Positions 11,790-24,650 of a DNA stretch of 64,000 bases are shown here, in pieces. This stretch comes from Phallus indusiatus (taxonomy: Eukaryota > Basidiomycota > Agaricomycetes > Phallales > Phallaceae). The stretch lies in contig JAQFWX010000175.1 in assembly GCA_027605045.1 (NCBI GenBank), forward strand, positions 1-64,000, given 5' to 3'. Each line of letters opens with the position of its first letter. Positions within the stretch are counted from its first letter, which is position 1. Below the pieces are notes generated by a model. That model did no database searches. It was given only the letters and a program-made list of their open reading frames with translations, and had not been told where the DNA came from. A program made the translations under genes and the position numbers.

Positions 11790-12650
11790 CTCCCCGTTAC
11801 AGGCTCTTCCTGCCAACTTGCAAACAGCAAATAAAATGCCTTGCTCAGGTGAAGAAACACTACAAACCCAAGTCGAGTAGTCATCGATCTAGTCATCATT
11901 CATCCAGGATCTTCCGCACCCGCATCTCCAGCACCCATAACACGCAAATCACACTCAAGATTACACATTCCTCTTCTAACATCATCTGTTCTATCTCTTG
12001 ACTTCTCCGGAAACATGCCAAGAAAACAAGCGAAATCAGAGACACGACTTTGGGACGATGTGCGTGGACACGACAGACTGTCCTCCACCAATCGTAGTCA
12101 CCGAGTCTTCTTCTCCATCCATTTAAACGCGCCATTCAACTACCCCGTCAATTAAAACAACACCCGCTTTTATGGTCACTGTCAGTGTGGCTGCATTGCA
12201 GGCATCCGACCCGGTGCTGAAGATGTTCCTATCGGATATGTTGACAAACTCAGAACGACCGGTAAAGGGTACGTCCAACCTCTTTGTATCCCACCGTCTG
12301 CGATCTTAATTCCCGATTGTAGAATGCTCCAAGCGGCATGCTCACCTATGACCCAGCCACCCACAAACCGCTTACCCTGCGAACCTGAACTGCTTATTCA
12401 TTCCTCTGCATTCGCACTGTCATCTCACATCTCTGCTATCTACTTTCGCACACTCAAGAGGGTGGCACTTCACCCCACGCATGGCATAGTCCTTGTAACG
12501 CATGGCACTAACTTGTCCTCTTCTACCAACACCAGAACATTCACCCGAGCCTTCGTCGTCGTCGCGAGAGCCCCAATTGCACCCCTCCATCACCTAATAG
12601 GCTAATACACTTCCGCTTCTTCTCCCTTTACACCAAGCAAACCCAAAACC
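11790..12650 (+). pseudogene. Decayed plus-strand Ser/Pro-rich gene, cassette B copy
   Basis: This aligns by eye with 3880-4764 and 19475-20346. It keeps the ATGCC(T)TGCTCAGG start area near 11836, the MTDRPPPI-like region near 12065, and a segment near 12210 that corresponds to NVPIEYLVDKLRTTG in the 19.8-kb copy. An LLIHSSAF segment follows near 12390. Frameshifts and stops separate these pieces. In this unit the divergent minus-strand partner is missing and LINE DNA lies in its place. Confidence 0.45.
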
Positions 12651-13251
12651 TCTTTGTAGCCCTGTATGTACACATGTTCTAAAAATCTTGATAGATCTCA
12701 CAAGAAATCATTTTTAATACAACCTTGTAGAACTCGAGTGTATCACTGTAACCACATTTTCATGTAGAACCCAATATATAAAAATTTCGATGCAATTTCG
12801 TCTCTGGATGCTGACGTCGGATCGATTCAACTGTCCATTGAGTCTCCTAAAGTTAAACGCAAATATTAATCAAACAGATCGTCCTTTCGGCAACAACCCG
12901 CACAGAAGCTGGAGTTTCGTGTAACTTCTATCTTACGAGACAAACTTTTGCTGGTTCTTCGTTCTTGTCAAGTTCTAGAATTGTCACCACCCTCAAATTG
13001 CGCAGTGTTTCTGATTACCGGAATAGAAACGCCTTTCATCCAATCGGATTGCTTGTTCGAAGATTCACAGCGCCGTCATCTGATTTTGAATTGCCACGCA
13101 CATGTTGCCAAAACACGAGGCGACCGTGACATTTGACAGGGTGCGTAGTATTTAATAATTGGTATCTGTTTGATAATTTTGCGTACCAACATTATCAGCA
13201 TCTCCAACGCCTCAACCTAAAATCATATCACAAGTGACGGTCTCCCCATAG
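12651..13251. other. Spacer and promoter region of DUF6535 copy 2
   Basis: No gene. From about 12,940 on the sequence is homologous to the regions upstream of the other copies, including the CCAAT pair at 13040-13052 and the block ending at the ATG at 13252. Confidence 0.5.
13040..13052. promoter_or_regulatory. CCAAT pair upstream of DUF6535 copy 2
   Basis: CCAATCGGATTGC stands 200 bp before the ATG. It is one base off a perfect palindrome and sits at the same place as in the sister copies. Confidence 0.4.
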
Positions 13252-16200
13252 ATGTCGGAAACAGCTAGTTTAAACAGAATAGAAATGCATGCAATTAGTA
13301 GCGGCGGCGGCGGCGTTTCAAAGGTCAGTTTTCCAACCGGCTTGGAATCTGAAGCTGAGGGTGGTGAAATTTCTGGGAGTGTTAAATCGGATAAGCTCTC
13401 ACAGGACGATCCAAATACTCATGATGATCGTGGTTGTTTGGACAATGACCACGACGAACGTCAAAGAACCGATATGTCCATTCAAACCAACAGTTTTAGG
13501 TCACTACGGACAAACCATAAGCCAGCGTCCTTGAACGAGGAGAAAAGCGAACATTCTCATGCTCAGGCTGCCGACGCTGTACCAATGAATGATGGACGGA
13601 CGGACGAGAATATGGAAAGATTGGTAGGCCTCTTCCGCGAATTTCTGGGTCAGTTTCTCGTTTTGAGGTTCAGATGAGAATATCTCTGGCGCTGACACTG
13701 CATTTAACTTGTAGAGGCTGCATCCAATCCAGGTCCAGAAACGTCCAATAATGATTCTAATGCTCCTTACGCTCAACGAAACACGTCAGGACGCAAGAGA
13801 CTTTTCGGATTGAAAAAGGGTTTATCGCCAGAGAGTGGTTGTGAGTGTTTTTTTAAGTAATTCGATCTTGTTTACGCACTTTTAACGTCTCGCCGCATAA
13901 GCGAGCAATCGATATGACTACGAGCAGAAATATCCACGAGATCGATTTGGAGAAGAGACAGCGCCAAACGCTCGGATTTGGTTGACCTACCTTGACGAAG
14001 CCGAGGCATTTGATCGTGAAAGAGTAGAAGGATGGAAAGAGACGGTTGATGTCCTCCTAGTTTTCGTATGAGAATTTTGTTTCTTATTTAATTTAAAACT
14101 TATTTCCCGTCAGGCTGGTCTCTTTTCCGGTGTTATAACGACGTTCATCTCACAGGCGTCTCAAAGCCTTCAGCAAGATAATACACAAGTTACCGCGTCG
14201 TTACAATTCGAAACGGTCCAAATACTCAGGGCACAGTTCAGTGGGCTACCGATAAGCAATGTACCCTCCTCAACGATAACCCCTAGTTCACCATTCGCAC
14301 CGTCAACAAACGCATCTTTGGTGAACGGTCTATGGTTCACCAGCCTGGCGATTACACTATCTGCAGCACTGTTTGCTGTTCTCGCTAAGCAATGGTTGTA
14401 TTACTACATGGCTTCGATTTCCGGAACACCAAATGAAAAAGTAAGGGCGAGGCAATTGCGGTTCAACGGTTTCGAACAGTGGAAAGTCGCAGCAATCGTC
14501 GATCTCCTCCCTATCCTTCTTCACATTTCTGTCGGTCTGTTCCTCACGGGGATTATGATACTACTGTTCCCACTGAATACTCATATCGCCTGGACGATTG
14601 TCGCGATTACGGGAATCACTTTTACTCTATATTTTATCTCGGTGATGTTACCCATTTGGTATCCAGAATGCCCATATACCACCTCGTTGACGATTTACGC
14701 TGGAATCCTTTTTTTCGTCCTGCGAGGAATTTTTCGTTGGGCTAGAACGATCTTGGATAACACCTCTCGGGCTGTTTGGGAAAAAGCAAATTTCCAAGCT
14801 CGGCGTACGATTCAGTATCTCATTCACTACATCCTGGGCGTCTTCCGATGTCTTTTCATGTTCATCTCGAAGTTGGCTGGTGACATTCGCCGCGGCCTTG
14901 GAAGACATCTGCCTAGAATATTCTCTGGGAATTCCCGAAATTCACAAAGTGGAGAGAAGAGAATATAAAGCAAGCTGTCTCAAACGCAACTTTTCTTGAT
15001 TCCCAGGCGGTCAAATGGCTTTACACGGCCTCGGCTGATAAGAGTGTTCATCGGATTATTGCTCGCTCTGTAGCTGTTCACCCCACTCTCGCTGAACAGT
15101 TTGAAGAGGCTAGCGGTGCACTCTCTCATACTCTTGAGGTCAGCGAGACAAATGTCCAGGATTTGCGTTATGGACTTTGTCTGGATTTCTTGAGTGGTGA
15201 CAGTCATCACTGGGATCTACTCGATTATATCTCCGATCATGTGGCCGAGAGTGAGCTGGAGGAAGGAGAGTGTGAAACCTATCTTCGCCTTCCAATGATA
15301 AACTTCAGTTACAACATCTGGTCGGAGCTGATATGCCAACCCGATTTCTCGCTGAAATTCAATCAACTATCCCTCAACAGTTTAATCACCGGCGATGATT
15401 CCGTCAAGCTCCCGCTAGCCATGTGGTGTTGCCTCCTAAAAGAGACATCACGGAGTCGTACAATAGCTGCGCATATACTCAAGCGTCAAGCGCCAAGTCT
15501 AAATATCTTCTGTTTGAGTGTTGATCCCACTCGTGAACTTGTAAATAACGCGGGGTTAGTATCCTTCGATAGTGGCGAGTTGGGATGGTGGAAATTCGAA
15601 TACCTCTTTGATTTCTTCAAACTTGGAAAACCTGACTTTTCCTCAGAAACCAAATCCTATGCAACATGCTATCATCTCCTTATCACTGTCTACCGCCAGC
15701 TTACTTCCGATCAACCGTTTATTACCAACGAAGAAGAGAGACAGAAGTCATTGGAAAATCTATTTGACAGCTTTTGTTCGTACTATCGTTCCTCTACTGA
15801 GAGACCCGACGACCGCTTCACTTTCTTCAAAGAGATTCTCTGCGTGGACTCCTTCTGGTCCGAGTCTATGACGGATGACGCCAGATATGAGGCAGCACTG
15901 TGCCTGGGCAAGATTAGGGCCAAAGAGGCTGCCTTATTTCCTTGTATGGATTATCACGAGCTGTCTCTCATATATCAATGTTGTTCACGAAATCTCAACC
16001 GAAGCTTATCACTTCACACATCTCCCATTTTCACAGTCTTGCTCCTGTCACAGAACCGCCACCATTTATTCACAATCCTCTCGAATGACCCCAAAGCCGT
16101 GTCCAACTTATCGACATGTCTTCGAAACCTGGGGAATTGTCACTATCCGAACGAAGAGGGCAAAGTCATATACCCACTCTTAATGGACCTCCTCAAGTCT

Positions 16201-16620
16201 GTGAAGATGCCTCTGTTCACTCATTTCTACAACTTGTCCGTGCTCGTCCGACTATGGGAACTATTTTTGAAGTTCGAACAGGATCCGAAACAATTTTTCC
16301 TCGTTGTAAAATCGAAACTTGACAGAGAAAAGTTGGATGAGCTGTTTATTACCATGAAAGCTCGAGAACCACTCAACTCCACGGACCTGTCCTTCTATCT
16401 CAGATTTTACGACAACATAAACAGGGCAGACTTTGATCGTCGGTTGCAGGCGTCTTTACGCGTGTTTGGACAAATGATAGGTCGGCCCCAGCCTGAGGAA
16501 CTATCTACACTCTCGGGTGCAATGTTGGGCAACGATCATGACAATGAAGAGCGTGCCCAAATTTTCGGACCGAATGAGGTATTTCTTCCCAAGGTTTATC
16601 ATTATCCGATTGTATGCTAA
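13252..16620 (+). pseudogene. DUF6535-type gene, copy 2, broken by one lost base
   Basis: Exons 13252-13648, 13715-13840, 13902-14065 and 14114 onward join in phase and encode the hydrophilic N-terminus, the DYEQKYPRDRFGEET block, the membrane segments and KQWLYYYMASISGTPNEK. In exon 4 the run of four G present in the copies at 21387 and 32687 is three here (14927-14929). The frame therefore shifts and stops at 14966-14968, leaving a 441-residue product that still holds the whole DUF6535 domain. The old frame resumes and is open to 16620. Either this is a recent pseudogene, a truncated but functional membrane protein, or a sequencing error in a homopolymer. Function of the family is unknown. 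Confidence 0.75.
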
Positions 16621-17220
16621 GAGATAATATGTGCACAGCGGCAAGTCTTTCGCTCCGTAACTAATTGGACGAAAAAAGCATTTGGATACTTGTGGTCGAA
16701 GCCATTCATCAAATAACAAATTCTTGTCGTAGATTGGGGTGCTGGTATAAATCTTCGGTGAGGTATGGAGAGCTCAGAGTCGTGTCAAACATACATGTAG
16801 TTCAAAAACACTGCGATATCGGATGATTGAATTTGTTATTTGTACTGTGTATCTATAAACAGATACTGATTTCGAATACTGACGCTAAGAATTAATCCTC
16901 TCGTTTCAGCGTGTACTAAGAGTGATAAAAACCCCAAAATCTATTGAGAAAGTCGGGAACTCGAAACGGAGATTCATATTAAATCGAGAACGAGGAATCC
17001 TGGGCTGTCACTGAAATCAAAAGACAACAAACGTATATGTACAACAAATGGAAACAAACAAACATACATAAGTCCGAGATAGCATGGTCGAACAAGGACA
17101 GACGAAATTTTCTAAAAAAAAAAATCTAAAGGTAGTCAATCAAAAAAAAATTGGGTAAATTGTCGGCGTAAATGTAAGTGGTGATGAGAAACGAATATGA
17201 AGGAGCGTTGGTTGGAAGGA
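16621..17220. other. 3' flank of DUF6535 copy 2, no gene
   Basis: This is homologous to 36430-37080 and to the flank after copy 0. No coding region is supported. Confidence 0.5.
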
Positions 17221-18960
17221 CTATAACGTTAAACCAAAGAAAGCAGCCGGGGAGATTAGAATTGCAGAAAAGCAAAATAGTGGATGAAAGAACGAAAGCG
17301 GCGGCGGCGGACTACCACCAGGGACGTTTGAAAAACTTGCAGAGACGATTGTACTAGGAGCGCTGCTACTCTTCACATCCGTAGAAGTCGTGTCCTCATG
17401 CTTCTTTTTCAATTTGCTATTATTGAGAACATCAATGGCAACACCGTCTTTACGTTCCGCGTTGTTACCAGCTTTCTTCCCATTCGAATTGAAGCCCGAG
17501 TTAGCAGAAGCAAACTTACTCGTCTAGGTCTAATCGTTACATAACGTTCGTCAAATTGGATATAAGAGACGACGGAGATGTAATTGATGGCGCAGGATGT
17601 GACATCGACGTTGAGGTTGCATGTTTGTTAGACATTGTGATGTTTTTGGGGCGAAGGCTTTTGCTATTGTGGGCTTGAGCTTGAATTGGAAGTTGAAGTG
17701 GGCTGCAGGCTAGGACTAGACGAAAGCTTCTTTGAAGGAAGTGGATTTTGGACCAACTGTACCATTCGAACTTGAAGGGAAGAGCACCATGGGATCCGTG
17801 TTAATCGCTAAATCCGGACGAGGATATGGAGGAAAAGACGAGGGTGAAGGACGCAGTCTGTTGGGCGGCGACAGCGATGGGGATGGCGCAAGAGTACGAG
17901 TGATGGAGGTAGTAGTATAGTGGGTGGAGAAGCCCCGGTCGTTGTTGACAAAAATCCTGGCGACGGAGGTACAGGACTCGAAGACACAGTTGTACTATCC
18001 ACAACCATATTACCATCAGCACCACTAGTGCCAATTGACTGCAACCGAAACTGGGCCTGAGGCACGACCAGGAGGAACGACCAGGAGGAACGACCAGGAG
18101 GAACGACCAGGAGGAACGACCAGGAGGAACGACCAGGAGGAACGACCAGGAGGAACGACCAGGAGGAACGACCAGGAGGAACGACCAGGAGGAACGACCA
18201 GGAGGAACGACCAGGAGGAACGACCAGGAGGAACGACCAGGAGGAACGACCAGGAGGAACGACCAGGAGGAACGACCAGGAGGAACGACCAGGAGGAACG
18301 ACCAGGAGGAACGACCAGGAGGAACGACCAGGAGGAACGACCAGGAGGAACGACCAGGAGGAACGACCAGGAGGAACGACCAGGAGGAACGACCAGGAGG
18401 AACGACCAGGAGGAACGACCAGGAGGAGTAAAAGATCTACACGCTACAGGCAGCCGTAACGCTCGCAGACATACTTTCGCTGTCACCGTATGGACCTTCA
18501 GCATCAGCAGCATCCCCACTATCAGTCGCATGTCCTGCAGTCCTGCACGATGGCCACAGGATGCCGTAACCGATGGCGATTCGTCTGACTATCATGAAAC
18601 ACTCGTCTAGCATCATCACTTTTCCAGTGGTACTATCCACGCCTATATGACCATCAGTAGCACTAGCACCATTCGCTGCAACCGTAACTGGGCCAGGACC
18701 GAGACCAGAAGGCAAAAGAGATACACTATAAGCAGTCGTAACACTCGATTCAGCGTCAGTAGCATCCCTACTATCAGTTTCATGACCTGCATGACTCACA
18801 GTATGGCGATTCGTCCGATTGTCTGCAAGACCCGTTTAGCATCATCAATGCATCACGACCCGCCGAACTCTCTTGCCTCATCAGCACTTTTCTCGCTGAC
18901 GACACTACCTTCTTCTTCGTCAATCTACGCAAGCCTCGTGGTGTAACCCGTTCACTTTGG
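17221..18960 (-). pseudogene. Decayed minus-strand Ser-rich gene, cassette C copy
   Basis: The block repeats the order of the copies at 1250-3420 and 26090-27880. On the minus strand there are Ser/Pro-rich pieces and, near 18,900-18,960, the 5' region that in other copies reads RRLTKK. The GWMKRPR and GILRGRRVSL segments seen in the sister copies are not recognisable here. Its middle has been expanded by the 13-bp minisatellite at 18066-18429. Stops and frame changes exclude a normal product. Confidence 0.5.
18066..18429. repeat. 13-bp minisatellite, 27 perfect units plus one variant
   Basis: The unit GACCAGGAGGAAC runs head to tail from 18066 to 18416 without a single change, and a 28th unit ends GAGT instead of GAAC. 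Because 13 is not a multiple of 3, three units make a 39-nt period. Long frames therefore stay open on both strands (about 190 and 168 codons), and these are repeat artefacts rather than genes. Sister blocks hold only one related unit (near 2922, 18697 and 27560). Confidence 0.98.
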
Positions 18961-19474
18961 GGTGTAGGCGTGCGGGCTGGTGAACTGGAAAAACGGGTAG
19001 AGGAGGTGATGGCGTTGATGGAGGTTCCAGATCTTCATCCGATTGAGTGTGAATATCACCGTTGGCGGTAACGGCAGTAGCAGCTGGATCTCTATTTAAA
19101 CGGGTCCAACATTTGGAGTTGGATTAGCTGCGCCAGGGGAAAAGCTGGGTAGAAAAAAGACGAGGGTAAATGAATGGTTGAGCGATTCAAGTTGCTGTTG
19201 TAGAGAGACTGGATGATGGGGACGCAGAGTTAGCAGGCGTCATCGACAGTGCAAAACAAGATTCCTTTGGACGCGCTCGTCCCATCCGCTGATTTCCGAA
19301 TAGACGCTCACGCTTGCGTCATGTCATACTGTGACTCTGTAATTGACGCTCGATGCACTGTACGATGTCCATCCTCAGTGTTGATAAACTTGAGCACTGC
19401 GCAAAGGATGGTACCTCCGTTACAGGCTTGTTTCTTAAGATGTAGGTCTTCCTATTTAGCTTGGAAAAAATGTC
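18961..19474. other. Intergenic region of the divergent pair, cassette C
   Basis: This matches 3421-3879 in position. No gene is supported. Confidence 0.35.
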
Positions 19475-20346
19475 TTGCTCAGGCGAACCAAGGCTCAGAA
19501 AAATTCCAAATTTAGTTCGGCAGGATCTCCTGCTCCCACGTCTCCGACACCTGTAAGACGCAAACTGCGTTCTAAAATATACATTCCTATTCCGATATCT
19601 TCATCATCACTTGTATTGCCGGCTCGAAAACATGCTAAGAGAGCCAAGTTGGAGAGACACGCGATTTTGGGACATTGGACATGGACATGACGGACCGTCC
19701 CCCTCCAATTGTAATCACCGAATCTTCCTCTCCATCTAAACACTATTTAACCACTCTTTCAATGAAATCAAAGCCTTCTTCTATGGTTACTGTCAATGTA
19801 GCTGCATCACAGGCACCTGACCCGGAGTTGCAGAATGTTCCTATCGAATATCTCGTCGACAAACTCAGAACGACAGGTACAGAGTACGTCTGACCTTTTT
19901 GTATTCTACTGTCTGCAATCCTAATTCTCGTTTGTAAAATGCCTCAATCCGCGATCAAGCCACCCACAAACTGCCTACCCCCCCGAACTTAAGCTCTTTA
20001 TTCATTCCTCTGCATTCACACCGCCATCTCACATTTTCTACCCCTCTCATCACTAATACATTCCCACTTCTTCTCGCCTACCTCTCCATTATGCAAACCC
20101 AAAATCTCTCCGCAGTCCCCCTCCTACAACCTTTCTAACCATCTCAAACCCAACACCTCACTGCCTCCGAATCACAACCCTCGGCCCTCCTCCAGTCACC
20201 CACACAGCTCGTTGGAGCACTAGCACGAACTTACATCGCGCAAGCTCTCCTAGCGCAAGCAGCACGCGTTCATAGCTTGTGGGCTGACATGGTTGCCCTT
20301 GCCAGCGTGTCTGATGAGCTCTTGTGGAGGGTCGTTCAGGTTGTAT
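19475..20346 (+). pseudogene. Decayed plus-strand Ser/Pro-rich gene, cassette C copy (best preserved)
   Basis: A usable frame is seen at 19675-19893: MTDRPPPIVITESSSPS, then a VNVAASQAPDPEL segment, then NVPIEYLVDKLRTTG at about 19835-19880. Upstream, near 19515-19690, lie fragments with RRKLRSKIYIPIPISSSS and KHAKRAKLERHA in other frames. Downstream, 20190-20346 encodes ARTYIAQALLAQAARVHSLW and SDELLWRVVQVV followed by TAA. A donor-like GGTACAGAG follows LRTTG at 19879, so the gene probably had introns. Frame changes between blocks argue for a pseudogene. I do not recognise the family. Confidence 0.5.
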
Positions 20347-21188
20347 AAGCCATTTTGATTGCTGCTTTGGAGATTAGCATGTCAGCGCAGTAGGGTTGGT
20401 AGTGGAAAGGCCTTTTACTTATAATACCATTTCAATCAAAGGTCTTTATGAGCATGCGATGACTGCAATCTGTAAGAAGATTCGTACAAGGCAATAACGG
20501 ACAGCAAAATCGCTGGTTCAAACGGCCATTGAGACAAACTGATAACAGTATTATTTGCTGAATTAATGCCTAATTGCATCGGGAATTTTCGCTAGCCGGT
20601 ATAGGGGTTCTGCTACGAACGGATTACGTTGGTTGTGAGTAACAGCTCAGTTTGAACTCAAGACGTCGGGGTAAGGATGAAAGGAGCGAAACCCACGAAC
20701 GCGCAATTCATGCGCGAGACTCTATAAAGTGTCAGACAAACCAACGCATGTTGGTCTTTCGCGTAGATGTTCAAGGCAACCTTACATCAAATTGGTACTG
20801 ACCCAACGCAATCCACGTTTAATCTTATCATGGCAGTAATCAGTGATAGCGCCGAAAAATGAAAACACCTACACATAGCCGACTGCATAGATCTCGATGC
20901 AATTTGGATGGTGTCCATCAAGCATCAAGTCTCCTGAAGCTCGTATTGTTCCTCCCGGCAACCTTTGCCGAGGCCAAAAGTCCTTTATTCACGGTGAAAT
21001 AAACTGTACGTGCATAGCAAATACAATCTCCTCCCAACGATCGCCTTCACAAATTGAAGTTTCATCTAACTTTATCTTTCCAAGCAGACGTCTGACAGTT
21101 CTTTGTTATTCTAGAATTGTCGCTAACTATCGCCAATTTAAAATTGCAGTGTTTTTGATTTGATTATCGCAGTAGGAGCATTTGCTAT
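20347..21188. other. Repeated inter-cassette spacer
   Basis: This is homologous to 4765-5579. No gene, RNA or element is recognised in it. Confidence 0.5.
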
Positions 21189-21201
21189 CCAATCAGATTG
21201 G
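21189..21201. promoter_or_regulatory. Palindromic CCAAT site upstream of DUF6535 copy 3
   Basis: CCAATCAGATTGG lies 186 bp before the ATG at 21387 and is identical to the site before copy 1. Confidence 0.45.
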
Positions 21202-21386
21202 TTCACAGAGACTTTTGAACTGCCGCGCACAGGTTGAAATGCGAGGCGACTGACGTTTGACAAGGTCCGTACTAGTAGTATTAAATAGACAGTACGAGTC
21301 GGTTTGATAATATTCTGTGGCAACGTTATAAGCATCCCCAACGCCTCAACACGAAATCATATCTCGCAAGTGACGGTCTCACCTAT

Positions 21387-24300
21387 ATGTTCGAAACAGC
21401 TAGTTTGAATGGGATAGAAATGCACGCCATTAGCAGTGGCACCCTTCCATGGGCCGAGCATCAAAACAACGATCCCGGAACTGAAGGCGAAATCTCTGGG
21501 AGTGTCAAATTGGATAAGCTCCCACAGGACGATCCGGATGCACATGGTAATAATCATGGTTGTTCGAACAATGACCATGACCAAGTTGAAGGAACCGATG
21601 CGCCCATTCAAATCGACAGTTCCAAGCCATCACGGACAAACGATAAACCGACTGAGGAGAAAAACGAACATTCTCAGGGTCAGGCTGCCGGTGCTGTACC
21701 AATGAATGGCGGACGGATGGATGAGAATATGGAAATATTGGTAGGCCTCTTCCGCGAGTTTCTCGGTTAGTTTCTCGTTTTGAGGTTCAGATGAAAATAT
21801 CTCTGGCGCTGACACTGCGTTTTATGGTAGAGACTGCATCCGACCTCGGGCCAGGAACATCCAATAATCCTAATCCTCCTCACACTCAACAAAACATGAG
21901 AGGAAGCAAGAGGCTCTTCGGGTTGAAAAAGGGATTATCGCCAGACGTTGGTTGTGAGTGTTTCTTTAAGTAACTCGATGTCATCTGTACACTTTTAACA
22001 TCTCGCAACATAAGCAAATAATCGATACGACTACGAGCAAAAATATCCACGAGATGAATTCGGGAAAGAGACAGCGGCTAATGCTCGGATTTGGTTGACT
22101 TACCTTGACGAAGCTGAGGCATTTGATCGCGAGAGAGTAGAAGGGTGGAAAGAGACGGTTGATGTTCTCCTAGTTTTTGTAGGTATAAGTTTCTTTGTTA
22201 TTACATTTTTCGAAACTTATCTCTCATGTTAGGCTGGTCTCTTTTCCGGCGTTATAACGACATTCATTTCACAATCTTCCACAAACCTTCAGCAAGATAA
22301 CACACAGGTTACCGCGTCGTTACAATTCGAAACAGTTCAAATACTCAGGGCACAGTTCAGTGGACTACCTATAAGCAATGTACCCTCCTCAACGATAACC
22401 CCTAGTTCACCATTCGCACCATCAACAAATGCATCTTTGGTGAACGGTCTATGGTTCACCAGCCTGGCGATTACGCTATCTGCAGCGCTGTTTGCAGTTC
22501 TGGCTAAACAATGGTTATATTATTACATGGCTTCGATTTCTGGAACGGCAAATGAAAAAGTGAGGGCGAGGCAATTACGGTTCAACGGTTTCGAACAGTG
22601 GAAGGTCGCAGCAATCGTCGACCTCCTTCCTATCCTTCTTCACACCGCTGTCGGTCTTTTCCTCACAGGGATTATGATACTATTGTTTCCACTGGATGCT
22701 CATATTGCTTGGACCATTGTCACAATCACGGGAATTACTTTTACATTATACTTCGTCTCCGTGGTGTTACCCATTTGGTATCCAGAATGCCCATATACCA
22801 CCTCGTTGACGATTTACGCCGGAATCCTTTTTTTCGTTCTGCGAGGAATTTTTCGTTGGGCTAGCACGATCTTGGATAAAAGCTCTCGGGCTGTTTGGGA
22901 AAAAGCGAATTTCCAAGCTTGGCGTACAATTCAGCATCTCATTCAGTACATCCTGGGCGTCTTCCGACGTCTTTTCATGTTCATCTCGAAGTTGGCTCGT
23001 GAAATTCGCCGCGGTCTTGGAAGATATCTGCCTAGAATATTCTCTGGGGAATTCCCGAAATTCACCAAGTGGAGAGAAGAGAATATCAAGCAAGCTATCA
23101 AAAATGCGACTTCTCTCGACTTCCAGGCAGTCAAATGGCTTTACACGGCCTCGGCTGATAGGAGCATTCATCGAATTATTGCTCGCTCTGTAGCTGTTCA
23201 CCCCACTCTCGCTGAACAGTTCAAAGAGGCTAGCGGCGCACTCTCTCGTACTCTTGAGGTCAACGAGACAAATGTCCAGGATTTGCGTTATGGACTTTTT
23301 CTAGATCTCTTGAGTGATGGCAGTCATCACTGGCGTCTACTCGATGATCATGTGGCCGAAAGTGAGCTGGAGGAAGGAGAGCGTAAAACCTATCTTCGCT
23401 TTCCGATCAGAATTTTCAGTTTCCATATCATGTTGAAACTCTCGAGACTCAGATCCGATGAACTATCCCTCGATCGTTTAATCGCCGGTGATGATTCTGT
23501 CAAGCTCCCACTAGCCATGTGGTGTTGCCTCCTAAAACAGACACAGAATTCATGGGATGATACAATGGCTGTGCATATACTCAAGTCTCAAGTGTCGATC
23601 TTCCATTTGGGTGTTGATCCCACTCGTGAGCTCGTGGATAGCGCGGGGTTAGTATACTTCAATAGTGGCAAGTTGGGATGGTGGAAATTTGAATACCTCT
23701 TTCATTTCTTCGAACTTGGAAAACCTGACTTTTCCTCAGAAACCAAATCCTATGCAACACGCTATCGTCTCTTCATCACCATCTACCGCCAGCTTACCTC
23801 CCATGATCCGTTGATCACACACAAAGAAGAGAGACAGAGGTCATTGGAACATCTATTTAGCAGCTTTTCGTCGTACTCTCGTCACACCACTGTATTTCGG
23901 ACACCCGACAACCACTTCAATTTTTTCAAAGACATTTTCTGCATGCACTCATTCTGGTCCGAGTCTATGACGAATGACGCCAGATATAAGGCAGCGCGGT
24001 GCCTGGGCGAGATTAGCGCCAAAGAGGCTAGCTTGTTTCCTCTTACTGATTATCGCGAGCTCTCTCTCATATATCAGTGGTGTTCACGAGATCTCGGTCG
24101 ATACTTATCAGAATGCACATCTCGCATTTTCACAGTTTTGCTCTTGTCACGGAACCGCCACCATTTATCCACAATCCTCTCTAATGACCCCGAAGCCGTG
24201 TCCAACTTATTAACATGTCTTGGAAACTTGGCGAATTGTTACTATCCAAGCAAAGAGGGCAACGTAATATACCCACTCTTAATGGATCTCCTCAAATCTG

Positions 24301-24650
24301 TGAAAATGCCTCTGTTCACTCATTTCTACAACCCGTCCGTGCTCGTCCGACTATGGGAACTGATTTTGAGGTTCAGACAGGATCCAAAACAATTTTTCCT
24401 CCTTGTGAAATTGAAACTTGACAGAGAACAGTTGGATGGGCTGTTTGCTGCCATGAAAGATCGAGAACGACTCAACTCGACGAATCCGTCCTTCCATTTC
24501 ATATCAGACTATTTCAGGGAAGACTTTGGTTTTCAGTTGCAGGCGTCTTTATCCGTGTTTGGACAAATCATAGGTCGGTCTGAGGAGCCATCTCTGCCCT
24601 CAGATGTGTTGGAAGTCAGCTTATACTTCGGCGAGTCTATGAAGACTTAA
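21387..24650 (+). CDS. DUF6535-type multi-pass membrane protein, copy 3 (intact four-exon model)
   Basis: Exons 21387-21765, 21831-21953, 22015-22178 and 22233-24650 join in phase to 1027 residues. All introns are GT..AG and 54-65 nt. Residues 1-165 are hydrophilic and low-complexity. From about 170 the DUF6535 region starts (DYEQKYPRDEFGKET, then LDEAEAFDRERVEGWKETVD). Membrane segments lie near 222-240, 291-317, 348-375 and 380-405, with KQWLYYYMASISGT between the second and third. The remaining 600 residues are helical and of unknown fold. The last 14 residues (from VLEV) and the stop codon come from the LTR inserted at 24607, so the native tail DNDHDNEERAQ is lost. DUF6535 proteins are common in Agaricomycetes and have no known function. 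Confidence 0.85.

Noticed and set aside
18066..18429. CRISPR-like array
   Set aside because: The units abut with no spacers, are only 13 bp long, and the host is eukaryotic.
18025..18610. Long open frames on both strands (about 190 and 168 codons)
   Set aside because: They are produced by the 13-bp repeat, whose 39-nt triple period happens to lack stops; no start context, domain or conservation supports translation.
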